A DNA stretch of 64,000 bases, from positions 26,722 to 90,721 of the forward strand of contig NZ_JYLL01000025.1 of assembly GCF_001439695.1 (NCBI RefSeq), given 5' to 3'. How positions within the stretch are numbered: the first letter of the stretch is position 1; the number at the start of each line of letters is the position of its first letter. Origin of the DNA: Pseudomonas veronii (GTDB lineage: Bacteria; Pseudomonadota; Gammaproteobacteria; Pseudomonadales; Pseudomonadaceae). The notes under the pieces were generated by a model. That model saw only the letters and a program-made list of their open reading frames with translations, was not told where the DNA came from and did not search any database. This document shows positions 19,722 to 27,507 of the stretch, piece by piece. Position numbers and translations under genes: made by a program.

Positions 19722-21038
19722 TCAGGTCATCTGGATGATGGTCTGCATGATGGTGCTCTGGGTGGAGATGGTCTTGGCGTTCGCCTGGTAGTTGCTCTGG
19801 GCCTTGATCAGGTCCACCAGCTCGTTGGTCAGGTTGACGTTGGAGTTCTCCAGGGAGTTGGCCACGATCGAACCGAGGGTGCCGGCTTGAGGGGTGTCGT
19901 ATCCCGGTTGGCCCGAGGCAAAGGTCTCTCTCCAGGCCGTGCCGCCTGCCGGTTGCAGGCCTTGTTCGTTGTTGAAGCTGGCCAGGGAGATCTGGCCAAT
20001 GGCCTTGCTCTGCTGGTTGCTGAAGGTGGCGAACAGTACACCGCTGCCGTCGATTTTCAGCCCGGTGATCTGGCCGGTGGCATAGCCATCGGTGACCGGT
20101 GGGTTGCGATAGCTGGCCGAATTGTACTGGGTGATATTCGCCATGTTGACCGCAATACCGCCGGTGTTGGCAGCGGCGCCGTTAGCAGTCCATACACCGT
20201 TGGTCACGGTGCCCGGTTTCCAGTTGGAAATGGTCAGGGTGGTGTTGGAGACTATGCTGGGCGGGGTGACCACGCCAGCGAGCTTACCGGCCGTGTCGAA
20301 CGTCAGGGTCGACGCGACAGGTGCCACCGCGCCTGCGCCACTGATCGGGGTACCATCAGGGTTACGCCCGTCGATCAGGGTGTAGGAGTTCCATTGGTTG
20401 GAACCCGTCTTCACCAGGTACTGCACCATCGGGTGAGCGTTGCCTTGGGTGTCGTACAAGGTGGTGCTGTACTGGGTGGTGAAGGTCTTGGTGTCGGTTG
20501 GGTTGAAAGGCTTGGCCACCTGGTCGATCACCGCCTCCGAGGAGTTCAGGTTACTGGTGGAATCGACGGTGCTGGAGGCTTTTGGCGGCAGGTTCGACAA
20601 GTTGAGTTGCAGGTCGACCAAGCCACCCTTGACGATCTTGCCGTTGTCATCCGCCGCGTAGCCTTGCAGGCGCGAAGTACCGGTGTTGTTGGTGATGTAG
20701 CCGTCTTTGTCTGCACGGAAAGCACCGCTACGGGTGTATTCCAGCGAACCGTCGCTGCCCTTCTGTACGAAGAAGCCACCGCCCTGGATCGCCATGTCCA
20801 GGATGCCGCCACTGTTGTTGACGTCGCCCTGAGTGAATTGCTGGGACACGGCCGCCAGGTTCACACCGTTACCGATGCTGTTCTGGCCGGTGCCCAGCTT
20901 GGACGCCGCGTAGATGTCCGCGAATTCCGCACGGGACGATTTGAAGCCAGTGGTCGCGACGTTGGCGATGTTGTTGCCGGTCACGTCCAGTTGTTTGTTG
21001 GCCGCATAGAGGCCGCTCAGGCCGATGTTAAAAGACAT
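19722..21038 (-). CDS. flgE: Flagellar hook protein FlgE
   Basis: FlgE polymerises into the hook that joins rod and filament. The 438-residue protein begins with the classic axial-protein N-terminus MSFNIGLSGLYAANKQLD followed by GNNIANVATTGFK. It has DMAIQGGGFF and ends with the C-terminal heptad segment (NVNLTNELVDLIKAQSNYQA). It is exported by the flagellar type III system, so it has no Sec signal. It is the last gene of flgBCDE here; a terminator follows. The flgFGHIJKL genes that usually come next are absent from this position. Confidence 0.96.
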   Translation of the reverse strand: MSFNIGLSGLYAANKQLDVTGNNIANVATTGFKSSRAEFADIYAASKLGTGQNSIGNGVNLAAVSQQFTQGDVNNSGGILDMAIQGGGFFVQKGSDGSLEYTRSGAFRADKDGYITNNTGTSRLQGYAADDNGKIVKGGLVDLQLNLSNLPPKASSTVDSTSNLNSSEAVIDQVAKPFNPTDTKTFTTQYSTTLYDTQGNAHPMVQYLVKTGSNQWNSYTLIDGRNPDGTPISGAGAVAPVASTLTFDTAGKLAGVVTPPSIVSNTTLTISNWKPGTVTNGVWTANGAAANTGGIAVNMANITQYNSASYRNPPVTDGYATGQITGLKIDGSGVLFATFSNQQSKAIGQISLASFNNEQGLQPAGGTAWRETFASGQPGYDTPQAGTLGSIVANSLENSNVNLTNELVDLIKAQSNYQANAKTISTQSTIMQTIIQMT

Positions 21039-21069
21039 GTTTCTCTCCCTCTGCCGTATCTAGCCGGCT

Positions 21070-21795
21070 CTATGTACCGATAGTCTGAATTTGCGACAGC
21101 TTGACGCTGCCCATGCCGCCTGCAAGGTTGAGCAGCATTTCGCCGCCGGTCTTGCTCAGGGTCACGCTGGTGACCGTCGCCGGCAGCGAAGTGGCCAGAG
21201 CCACTGCGTCGCCCGCGTCATTCTTGGTGGTGGCCGTAAAGGTGTAAGTCCCTGCCGGGGCGACCTCACCGTCAGCGTTCTTGCCATCCCAGATGAAGTC
21301 GGAACTGCCCGCGCTCTGTGCGCCCATATCGAGGGTACGCACCACGACACCGTCTTTGTCGGTGATCTTGACCGAGACGTTGCCCGTTGCCGCCGTCACT
21401 GCGACCGAGCCGGTCATGCTCTTGCTGGTGTCCACCAGCGCCTTGTCGGTCTGGGTAATGATCGAGCGACCGACCAGCGACGAAGCCTGCAATGCTTGCG
21501 ACGAGCTGAAGTTGCTGGAGATGCTGTTTACCGAGTCGTTCAGGGTGTTGATGCCTTCCAGGCTACTGAACTGCGCCAACTGAGCCACGAACGCACCGTT
21601 GTCCTGAGGCGACAGCGGGTTCTGGTTCTTCAGTTGGGTCACCAACAGTTGCAGGAACGCATCCTTGCCCAGCGACTGGTTGCCCGTTGCCGTCTTGGTG
21701 GCGGTGCTGAGGCTGCTGTTGTCCGTCGCAGTCTTGACCTTGCTGTTGAACAGGTCCTGGACTGCCGAGTTGTTCGTCGTATCAACAATGGCCAT
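21070..21795 (-). CDS. flgD: Flagellar hook-capping protein FlgD
   Basis: FlgD forms the cap needed for hook assembly. The 241-residue protein has the conserved N-terminal segment GKDAFLQLLVTQLKNQNPL (residues about 44-62) and QLAQFSSLEGI. The C-terminal half is the Ig-like/FlgD-tudor region (DMGAQSAGSSDFIWDGKNADG). It lies between flgE and flgC with gaps of 31 and 16 bases, consistent with one transcript. The N-terminus shown gives a normal family length. Confidence 0.95.
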   Translation of the reverse strand: MAIVDTTNNSAVQDLFNSKVKTATDNSSLSTATKTATGNQSLGKDAFLQLLVTQLKNQNPLSPQDNGAFVAQLAQFSSLEGINTLNDSVNSISSNFSSSQALQASSLVGRSIITQTDKALVDTSKSMTGSVAVTAATGNVSVKITDKDGVVVRTLDMGAQSAGSSDFIWDGKNADGEVAPAGTYTFTATTKNDAGDAVALATSLPATVTSVTLSKTGGEMLLNLAGGMGSVKLSQIQTIGT

Positions 21796-21811
21796 TGTTT
21801 GGCGCCCCTTA

Positions 21812-22255
21812 TCACTGACCCAGGGTCAGGACCTTCTGCATCATGGTTTTGGCGGTGTTCATCATTTCCGCGTTGGTCTGGAACGAGCGACTGGCAGAGA
21901 TCATGTCAGCCATTTCCTCGACCACGTTGACGTTCGGGTAGTACACGTAGCCTTTTTCGTTCGCCGCAGGGTGATTAGGCTCATAGCGCGCTTCCAGATT
22001 GCTCTGGTCTTCAACCACGCCGAGTACCTGCACGCCTTGCCCGGCAGCGTCCTGATTCTGGAACAGCGAATCGCCGCCGCTGCTCTGGCCGCCCTGAAAC
22101 ATGGTGGCGAACACCGGGTGACGGGCGCGGTAGGTCTGGTCGATGCTCGAAGACACCGTCTCGGCGTTGGCGATGTTACTGGCGACGGTGTTCAGGCGCG
22201 TGGTCTGCGCGCTCATGCCACTACCGGCAATATTGAAAACACTGGCTAAGGACAT
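21812..22255 (-). CDS. flgC: Flagellar basal-body rod protein FlgC
   Basis: This proximal rod component has 147 residues. The N-terminus MSLASVFNIAGSGMSAQTTRLN and the following VASNIANAETVSSS match the rod/hook family; the C-terminus has the coiled segment MADMISASRSFQTNAEMMNTAK. It begins 3 bases after flgB ends, indicating tight coupling. The protein is exported through the flagellar type III apparatus. Confidence 0.96.
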   Translation of the reverse strand: MSLASVFNIAGSGMSAQTTRLNTVASNIANAETVSSSIDQTYRARHPVFATMFQGGQSSGGDSLFQNQDAAGQGVQVLGVVEDQSNLEARYEPNHPAANEKGYVYYPNVNVVEEMADMISASRSFQTNAEMMNTAKTMMQKVLTLGQ

Positions 22256-22258
22256 GGC

Positions 22259-22666
22259 TTACTCTCCACGCAGGGCTGACATCAGCCCTTTGAATTTGCT
22301 GTTGAGCAGGGTGAAGCTGGCCTGGAAGTTCACCGAGTTCTCGGCGTAGGCCGATTGCTCCAACTGCGCGTCGACGGTGTTCTGGTCGATCGACGGCTGC
22401 ATCGGCGTGCGATACAGCAGCGATTCGTCGCCACTGCTCAGGCCTTGCGCTTCGATATGACGGCTGTTGGTCATGTTCAAGGCGAAGGTGCCGTTCTTGG
22501 TCTTGTCCTGCTGTGCGGCGAGCACGGCGGAGAAGTCCAGGTCCCGAGCCTTGTAGTTCGGGGTGTCGGCGTTGGCAATGTTGTTGGCCAGGACTTCGGC
22601 ACGCTGGGCGCGAAAGCCGAGGGCTTGTTCGTGGATACCGAGCGCTTTATCGAAGCTGATGCTCAT
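22259..22666 (-). CDS. flgB: Flagellar basal-body rod protein FlgB
   Basis: This proximal rod protein has 135 residues. It has ALGFRAQRAEVLANNIANADTPNYKARDLDF near the N-terminus (seen as EVLANNIANADTPNYKARD) and a C-terminal coiled segment. It is the first gene of flgBCDE. A near-consensus sigma-54 promoter lies 45-61 bases upstream of the ATG, as expected for class II flagellar operons activated by FleQ/FleR in pseudomonads. Confidence 0.96.
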   Translation of the reverse strand: MSISFDKALGIHEQALGFRAQRAEVLANNIANADTPNYKARDLDFSAVLAAQQDKTKNGTFALNMTNSRHIEAQGLSSGDESLLYRTPMQPSIDQNTVDAQLEQSAYAENSVNFQASFTLLNSKFKGLMSALRGE

Positions 22667-22710
22667 GGCGGAAACCTTTAGGCTGACCTGCTGTTCGTTA
22701 ACAGGGTTAT

Positions 22711-22727
22711 AGCAAGGTGCATGCCAA
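22711..22727 (-). promoter_or_regulatory. Sigma-54 promoter of flgBCDE
   Basis: On the minus strand TTGGCATGCACCTTGCT matches the consensus TTGGCACG-N4-TTGCT with one change and has exact GG-N10-GC spacing. It lies just upstream of flgB. Confidence 0.85.
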
Positions 22728-22863
22728 TCTGGCTAAAGCCCATATATCAAGGGGTTACGCAGAGATTGCCGGCGGCAATGCCAGAAAAGCGGCAAACGGC
22801 TTCCGCGTGGCGCCAGTAAAGCGGCAATCGGGAGTTGCCGCTTTTACCTTGCCGCAAAACAAA

Positions 22864-22953
22864 TGTGGGAGGGGGCTTGCCCCCGATAGCGGTGGTTCAG
22901 TCATAGATACTGAGACTGACACACCGCTATCGGGGGCAAGCCCCCTCCCACAC
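22864..22953. repeat. REPIN between cheR and flgB
   Basis: Two inverted REPs, each with the GGGGGCTTGCCCCCGATAGCGGT form, flank a short spacer with a TCAGTC/GACTGA pairing. The element sits in the 303-base gap between cheR and flgB, which otherwise holds only the flgB promoter and leader. Confidence 0.85.
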
Positions 22954-22969
22954 TTTGACTGCGTGCGAC

Positions 22970-23797
22970 TTACTTGGCCTGGTAAATGATCCCAGGACTG
23001 CACTGCACCATCTGGAAATGATCCGGCAGGCCGTTCAGCGCCTCGGATGCACCGAGGAACAGATACCCCCCGCGCTTGAGCGTGCCGTGGATGCGCAGCA
23101 GGATGTCTTTCTTCACTTCGGCCGAGAAGTAGATCAGCACGTTACGGCAGAACACCATGTCGAACTTGCCCAGGCTGGCGTAGCTGTCGAGCAGGTTGAA
23201 CGAGCGAAACTCCACCCGGTTCTTGATCGGCGCCTTGACCGCCCAACGCCCCGCCCCTTTCGGGTCGAAGTAACGCTGCAGGCGTTCCGGGGACAAACCG
23301 CGGCCCAGGGCCAGGCTGTCGTACTCGCCGGTCTTGCAGTTGGTGAGCATGGTGCCCGACAGATCGGTGGCGACAATTTGCGCGCCGGCCTTCAACTGGC
23401 CCATGTTCGTCCGTTCGAACTCGTCGATCGCCATCGAAATCGAGTACGGTTCCTGCCCCGAGGAACAGGCTGCCGACCAGATCCGCAAACGCTGACCCGG
23501 GCTGGCCTTGATCGCCTCGGGCAGCACTTTGCTCTTGAGTACCTCAAAGGGGTAGGTGTCGCGAAACCATAGGGTTTCGTTGGTGGTCATGGCATCGACC
23601 ACCATTTCCTTGAGCCCGCTGCGCGGCTGGCTCTGAATCCGCTGGACCAACTCACCGAGGGACTTGATGCCCTGCTGTTCCATCAGTTTGTTGAGACGGC
23701 TGGATACCAGATACTGCTTGTTTTCACCGAGCAATATGCCACAGGCTTTTTCCAGGAAGACCCGGAACTGTTCGAAATCCAAATTACCCGTAGACAA
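22970..23797 (-). CDS. cheR: Chemotaxis protein methyltransferase CheR
   Basis: CheR uses S-adenosylmethionine to methylate glutamates on chemoreceptors for adaptation. The 275-residue protein has the N-terminal all-alpha CheR domain (QYLVSSRLNKLMEQQGI), the SAM-binding block IWSAACSSGQEPYSISM and the catalytic-domain segment FDMVFCRNVLIYFS. The start is TTG at 23797, preceded by GAGGCGG; this gives MSTGNLDFEQFRVFLEK, which matches the usual length and N-terminus. It lies 42 bases downstream of cheV in the same direction. Confidence 0.94.
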   Translation of the reverse strand: MSTGNLDFEQFRVFLEKACGILLGENKQYLVSSRLNKLMEQQGIKSLGELVQRIQSQPRSGLKEMVVDAMTTNETLWFRDTYPFEVLKSKVLPEAIKASPGQRLRIWSAACSSGQEPYSISMAIDEFERTNMGQLKAGAQIVATDLSGTMLTNCKTGEYDSLALGRGLSPERLQRYFDPKGAGRWAVKAPIKNRVEFRSFNLLDSYASLGKFDMVFCRNVLIYFSAEVKKDILLRIHGTLKRGGYLFLGASEALNGLPDHFQMVQCSPGIIYQAK

Positions 23798-23839
23798 TGA
23801 TACCGCCTCTTAAATCGTGTGACCGCCAGGGAAATTCCC

Positions 23840-24772
23840 CTAGCCGTGATCTGCTGCCTTGATCCGGTCGACTACCCGGGATGCCAGGTCATCAGGGCGG
23901 AACTTAGCCAGGAAGTCGTCAGCACCGACCTTCTTGACCATCGCCTGATTGAATACGCCCGACAACGAAGTATGCAGGATGATATGCAATTTTTGCATGC
24001 GTGGATCGTTGCGTATTTCAGCCGTGAGGGTATAGCCGTCCATTTCCGGCATCTCGATGTCGGAAATCATCATCAAGAATTCTTCTTCCGGCTTCTTGCC
24101 TTCATCCACCAGTTTGCGCAGGTAATCCAGCGCCTGGCGGCCATCGTTGAGCGCCACCACCTCAACGCCGATGGTTTGCAGGCAACGGGTCACCTGTTTA
24201 CGCGCCACCGAGGAGTCGTCCACCGTCAGCACCCGCAGCGAAACCGCCTTGTGCGCCGTTTCGGCATCGACGACGCCAACCGAAATCGCTTCGGAAGTCG
24301 GTGCGACTTCGGCGAGGATTTTCTCCACGTCGATGATTTCGACCAACTGGTTGTCTACTCGCGTCACCGCCGTGAGGTAGTGATCGCGACCGGTGCCCTT
24401 GGGCGGTGGATGGATCTCTTCCCAGTTCATGTTGACGATACGTTCCACCGAGCGCACCAGGAAACCCTGGGTCTTGGTGTTGTATTCGGTAATGATCACA
24501 AACGGGTTTTCGCGGTCTTGCAGGCCGGCCGAACTCGTGGCCAATGCCAGGTCGAGAATCGGGATGGTCGCGCCACGGATGTTGGCTACGCCACACACCA
24601 CCGGGCTCGACTTGGGCATGATCGTCAGCTTGGGACACTGCAGCACTTCCCGCACTTTGAACACGTTGATGCCATAGAGCTGCTTGCCGTCCAGGCGAAA
24701 AAGCAACAACTCCAGGCGATTCTGCCCTACCAGCTGTGTACGCTGGTTTACTGAATCCATTACACCTGCCAT
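23840..24772 (-). CDS. cheV: Chemotaxis coupling/response-regulator protein CheV
   Basis: CheV is a hybrid adaptor that couples receptors to CheA and can be phosphorylated. The 310-residue protein has a CheW-like domain at about 10-165 (LLLFRLDGKQLYGINVFKV, VVCGVANIRGATIPILDLA). A receiver domain at about 180-305 has VDDSS and the phospho-acceptor in ISDIEMPEMDGYT. ATG 24772 has AGGAGT at good spacing; an ATG four codons later is possible. It is divergent from flgA and co-directional with cheR, a gene order typical of pseudomonad flagellar regions. Confidence 0.95.
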   Translation of the reverse strand: MAGVMDSVNQRTQLVGQNRLELLLFRLDGKQLYGINVFKVREVLQCPKLTIMPKSSPVVCGVANIRGATIPILDLALATSSAGLQDRENPFVIITEYNTKTQGFLVRSVERIVNMNWEEIHPPPKGTGRDHYLTAVTRVDNQLVEIIDVEKILAEVAPTSEAISVGVVDAETAHKAVSLRVLTVDDSSVARKQVTRCLQTIGVEVVALNDGRQALDYLRKLVDEGKKPEEEFLMMISDIEMPEMDGYTLTAEIRNDPRMQKLHIILHTSLSGVFNQAMVKKVGADDFLAKFRPDDLASRVVDRIKAADHG

Positions 24773-24825
24773 GCCCAGACTCCTACGCTAAAACCTTTGG
24801 GGGTACGACGCGCACCCAACACTAA

Positions 24826-24843
24826 ACGGCACGAGCTTTGCTT
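24826..24843 (+). promoter_or_regulatory. Sigma-54 promoter of flgA
   Basis: The stretch CGGCACGAGCTTTGCT has the exact GG-N10-GC spacing and the conserved GGCACG and TTGCT blocks. The predicted start of transcription, about 12 bases beyond the GC, falls at about 24853, next to the flgA start codon. Confidence 0.8.
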
Positions 24844-24853
24844 TTTATTGGCT

Positions 24854-25618
24854 ATGGATATGAAAACGACAGTTTCCCGACGCACTCGCCACTCACGGTA
24901 TCGCAGATTGCTCTGCGCCTGGATGGCGTTGTTTGCCGTGGGCGCAGGCATCACTGCCCGCGCCGCCGACGTCACCTTGCCTGATCTACTTATCGGCGTC
25001 ACCCAAGGCTTTCTTGAATTCACTGTAGAAGATTATCTGGCAACCACCCAGACGCCAGGACGCTATGAAATCCAGGTCAACCAATTGGATCCGCGCCTGC
25101 GCATGCCGATGTGCGACAAGGAATTGACAGCCAGCCTGGAAAGCCCGGCCCAGCCCATTGGTCGCGTGACGGTCAAGGTGCGCTGTGAAGGGACCTCGCC
25201 CTGGACCGTGTTCGTGCCCGCCCAGGTCAAACTGTTCCGCGATGTCGTCGTGGTGTCGCGGCCGCTCAAACGCAGCGGAATCATCGGCTATGAGGATGTC
25301 ATCTTGCGCGAGCGGGACATCAGCCTGATCAATCAGGGTTACCTGACGTCAGTGGACCAGGCTGTCGGGCAACGATTGACCCGACCAATGGTCGCCGACC
25401 AGGTCATCACCCTGGTCCATCTTGAACAGGCAGAAGTCATTCGCAAGGGCGACCAAGTCATCATTTCCGCCAGCAGCGGCGGGCTGAATGTGAAGATGCC
25501 GGGCGAAGCGCTGTCCAACGGCGGCATGAGCGAACAGATCCGGGTCAAGAACCTCAATTCCAACCGCGTCATCAAGGCACGGGTCACCGCGCCGGGCCAA
25601 GTCGAGGTGGCTTTATAG
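24854..25618 (+). CDS. flgA: Flagellar P-ring assembly chaperone FlgA
   Basis: FlgA is a periplasmic chaperone for P-ring (FlgI) assembly. The product from ATG 24854 is 254 residues: a basic N-terminus, a hydrophobic core and an ARA-A signal-peptidase site near residue 37, then the SAF/FlgA domain (PLKRSGIIGYEDVILRERD, VGQRLTRPMVADQVI, VRVKNLNS-type end). A second ATG two codons later is equally plausible. No Shine-Dalgarno is visible and the sigma-54 promoter ends immediately upstream, so the message may be leaderless. It heads flgA-flgM-flgN-flgZ. Confidence 0.92.
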   Translation: MDMKTTVSRRTRHSRYRRLLCAWMALFAVGAGITARAADVTLPDLLIGVTQGFLEFTVEDYLATTQTPGRYEIQVNQLDPRLRMPMCDKELTASLESPAQPIGRVTVKVRCEGTSPWTVFVPAQVKLFRDVVVVSRPLKRSGIIGYEDVILRERDISLINQGYLTSVDQAVGQRLTRPMVADQVITLVHLEQAEVIRKGDQVIISASSGGLNVKMPGEALSNGGMSEQIRVKNLNSNRVIKARVTAPGQVEVAL

Positions 25619-25696
25619 ATCACTGGAATAGGACGCCAGCTTTTCCTACACTGTACGCCTGACGTTCGTGCATGCAGGTTTATTGTCAATCGCGCC

Positions 25697-25723
25697 TAAA
25701 GTTTGTCCGGGTATGGCCGAAAC
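25697..25723 (+). promoter_or_regulatory. Sigma-28 (FliA) promoter of flgM
   Basis: TAAAGTTT, exactly 11 bases, then GCCGAAAC: a near-perfect match to TAAAGTTT-N11-GCCGATAA. It lies in the flgA-flgM gap, 38 bases before the flgM ATG. Confidence 0.92.
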
Positions 25724-25760
25724 CATGGCAAGCGTCCAAATACCCAGAGGTTTTTTTATC

Positions 25761-26084
25761 ATGGTCATCGATTTCAGCCGTTTGAATAACGCCCCGGCTT
25801 TGCCAGGCACTACGCGCACCAGCGGCACCAAGGACAGCGTAGACGCCAAGGCCCAGCCTCTGCCCGCCAAAGCGGAACAGGCCGGCGCCAGCCAAAGCGG
25901 GGAATCCGTACACCTGAGCAATGAGGCTCAACAGTTGCAGAAGGTCACTGACTCGCTGCGCGATCAACCTGTCGTCAATCAAGCCCGTGTGGCCGAATTG
26001 AAACAGGCAATCGCCGATGGCAGCTATAAAGTCGACAGCAACCGTGTAGCCAGCAAGCTGCTTAACTTCGAAGCCGAGCGCTAG
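25761..26084 (+). CDS. flgM: Anti-sigma-28 factor FlgM
   Basis: FlgM binds FliA and holds late flagellar genes off until it is exported through the finished hook. The 107-residue protein has a polar, disordered N-terminus. The C-terminal FliA-binding part contains VHLSNEAQQLQK and ELKQAIADGSYKVDSNRVASKLL. ATG 25761 is preceded by AGAGG; the open frame starts 31 codons earlier, inside the sigma-28 promoter, so it is too long. The upstream FliA promoter provides the usual negative feedback. Confidence 0.95.
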   Translation: MVIDFSRLNNAPALPGTTRTSGTKDSVDAKAQPLPAKAEQAGASQSGESVHLSNEAQQLQKVTDSLRDQPVVNQARVAELKQAIADGSYKVDSNRVASKLLNFEAER

Positions 26085-26132
26085 GCAAAGGCCTGCGCCA
26101 GGCTTTTGGACGCTTAAAACCCAAGGCCAGCC

Positions 26133-26603
26133 ATGCACCACGACGAAAATCTGCTTCAACTGATCATTGATGATCTGGCGCCGACGCAACAATTGCTCGA
26201 GCTGCTCAAAGAAGAATCCCTGGCCCTGTATGGCCGGGATATGCCGCTGCTGGAAGAAATCCTGGCGCGCAAGCAGTCGCTGATTGTCCTGCTGGAACAG
26301 CACGGCAAGAAGCGTAGCCAGATTCTCGTCAGCCTCGGCCTACCGGCAGATCAAGACGGCCTCGCTCAGTTGGCCAGTCATTCCTCGGTCGGCGATCAGT
26401 TGCTGGCCCAGAGCAAAGAACTCAATCAATTACTCACCCAGTGTCAGGAAGCCAACCTGCTCAACGGTCAGTCGATCCAGCTTCAGCAAGCCACGACCGC
26501 CAATCAGTTGCGCATACTCCATGGCGGCGAACCTCCGGCCCTGTATAACGCCCAAGGCTCTACCTCGCGCATGGTCAAGCCAAGCACCCGCAGCCAAGCC
26601 TGA
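26133..26603 (+). CDS. flgN: Flagellar export chaperone FlgN
   Basis: FlgN escorts hook-filament junction proteins FlgK and FlgL to the export gate. The 156-residue product is mostly alpha-helical, with ALYGRDMPLLEEILARKQSLI typical of the family, and a glutamine-rich second helix region. It lies 48 bases after flgM, the usual partner. The C-terminal 25 residues (ending STRSQA) are polar and variable. Confidence 0.9.
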   Translation: MHHDENLLQLIIDDLAPTQQLLELLKEESLALYGRDMPLLEEILARKQSLIVLLEQHGKKRSQILVSLGLPADQDGLAQLASHSSVGDQLLAQSKELNQLLTQCQEANLLNGQSIQLQQATTANQLRILHGGEPPALYNAQGSTSRMVKPSTRSQA

Positions 26604-26699
26604 CGTCGGTTTAACGTGCGCCCTATCCAAGGCGTGCGACATACTGGCAAAATGATGGTTCTTGCGTGTAGTCGTATATTGTCTGGAGATGGAAGAACC

Positions 26700-27449
26700 G
26701 TGTTCAACGCCCTTAATGCGGAAGAAGCTCCGCAGCCACCCAAGGTGTTCACCACGCCTCTGGAAATCGCTGGCACCTTGCGCATGCTGCAAGAAAGCCA
26801 TGACCCGCTGATCATCACCTTCCATGAACGCAGCCAGCGCTTTCAAAGCTACCTGGTCGACGTCGACCGGGACAGCAAGACCCTGGCCCTGGACGAAATG
26901 ATCCCCCGCGATGGCGAACGCTACCTTGAGAATGGCGAACCCTTCCGCATCGAAGGCTTTCACGACGGCGTGCGCGTTGCCTGGGAAAGCAACGGCACCC
27001 TGAGCATCAGCGAAAAAGGCGGCCACCGTATCTACAGCGGCAACATGCCGGACGAAGTGGTCTACCATCAGCGCCGCAATGCGTTCCGCGCCGCGCTGAA
27101 ACTCGCGCAATTGGTGAATATCGAGTTGGGCGGCGAGAAACTCAAGGCGCCGGTCAGCGGCAAGCTGCTGGATATCTCCGCCACCGGCTGCAAATTGCGC
27201 TTTGAAGGCGATATTTCCGAGCGCCTGCAGTTGGGCCAGGTCTACGACCGTTTTATCGCCGCACTGCCCTTTGGCAGCATGACCACCTCGGTCGAACTGC
27301 GTTACCTGCACTTCGAAGAGAAGATCAACACCACCTTCGCCGGCGTGCGCTTCCACAACATGAGCGGCCTGGTGCAGCGCCAGGTCGAGCGTTTTGTGTA
27401 CCAGTTGCAACGCGAAGCACGACGCTTCGACAAAGACGACGATTTTTAA
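26700..27449 (+). CDS. flgZ: Flagellar brake / c-di-GMP-binding PilZ protein (FlgZ, YcgR type)
   Basis: This protein slows or biases flagellar rotation when it binds cyclic di-GMP. The 249-residue product has an N-terminal YcgR domain and a C-terminal PilZ domain. The PilZ ligand motifs are present: RRNAFR (RxxxR type) and DISATG (DxSxxG). The start is taken as GTG 26700 because homologues begin at this residue and GGAAG lies just upstream; the ATG at 26616 would add a non-homologous tail. It closes the flgAMNZ group, with a terminator after it. Confidence 0.92.
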   Translation: MFNALNAEEAPQPPKVFTTPLEIAGTLRMLQESHDPLIITFHERSQRFQSYLVDVDRDSKTLALDEMIPRDGERYLENGEPFRIEGFHDGVRVAWESNGTLSISEKGGHRIYSGNMPDEVVYHQRRNAFRAALKLAQLVNIELGGEKLKAPVSGKLLDISATGCKLRFEGDISERLQLGQVYDRFIAALPFGSMTTSVELRYLHFEEKINTTFAGVRFHNMSGLVQRQVERFVYQLQREARRFDKDDDF

Positions 27450-27465
27450 GCATTCAGATCGCGAT

Positions 27466-27503
27466 AAAAAACGGGCAGACCCTTTGGGGATCTGCCCGTT
27501 TTT
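27466..27503. terminator. Bidirectional terminator flgZ / MFS gene
   Basis: The stem AAAAACGGGCAGA and its complement, with a short GGGG-containing loop, has A-run and T-run on either side, so it can serve both convergent genes. Confidence 0.93.
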
Positions 27504-27507
27504 GCAT

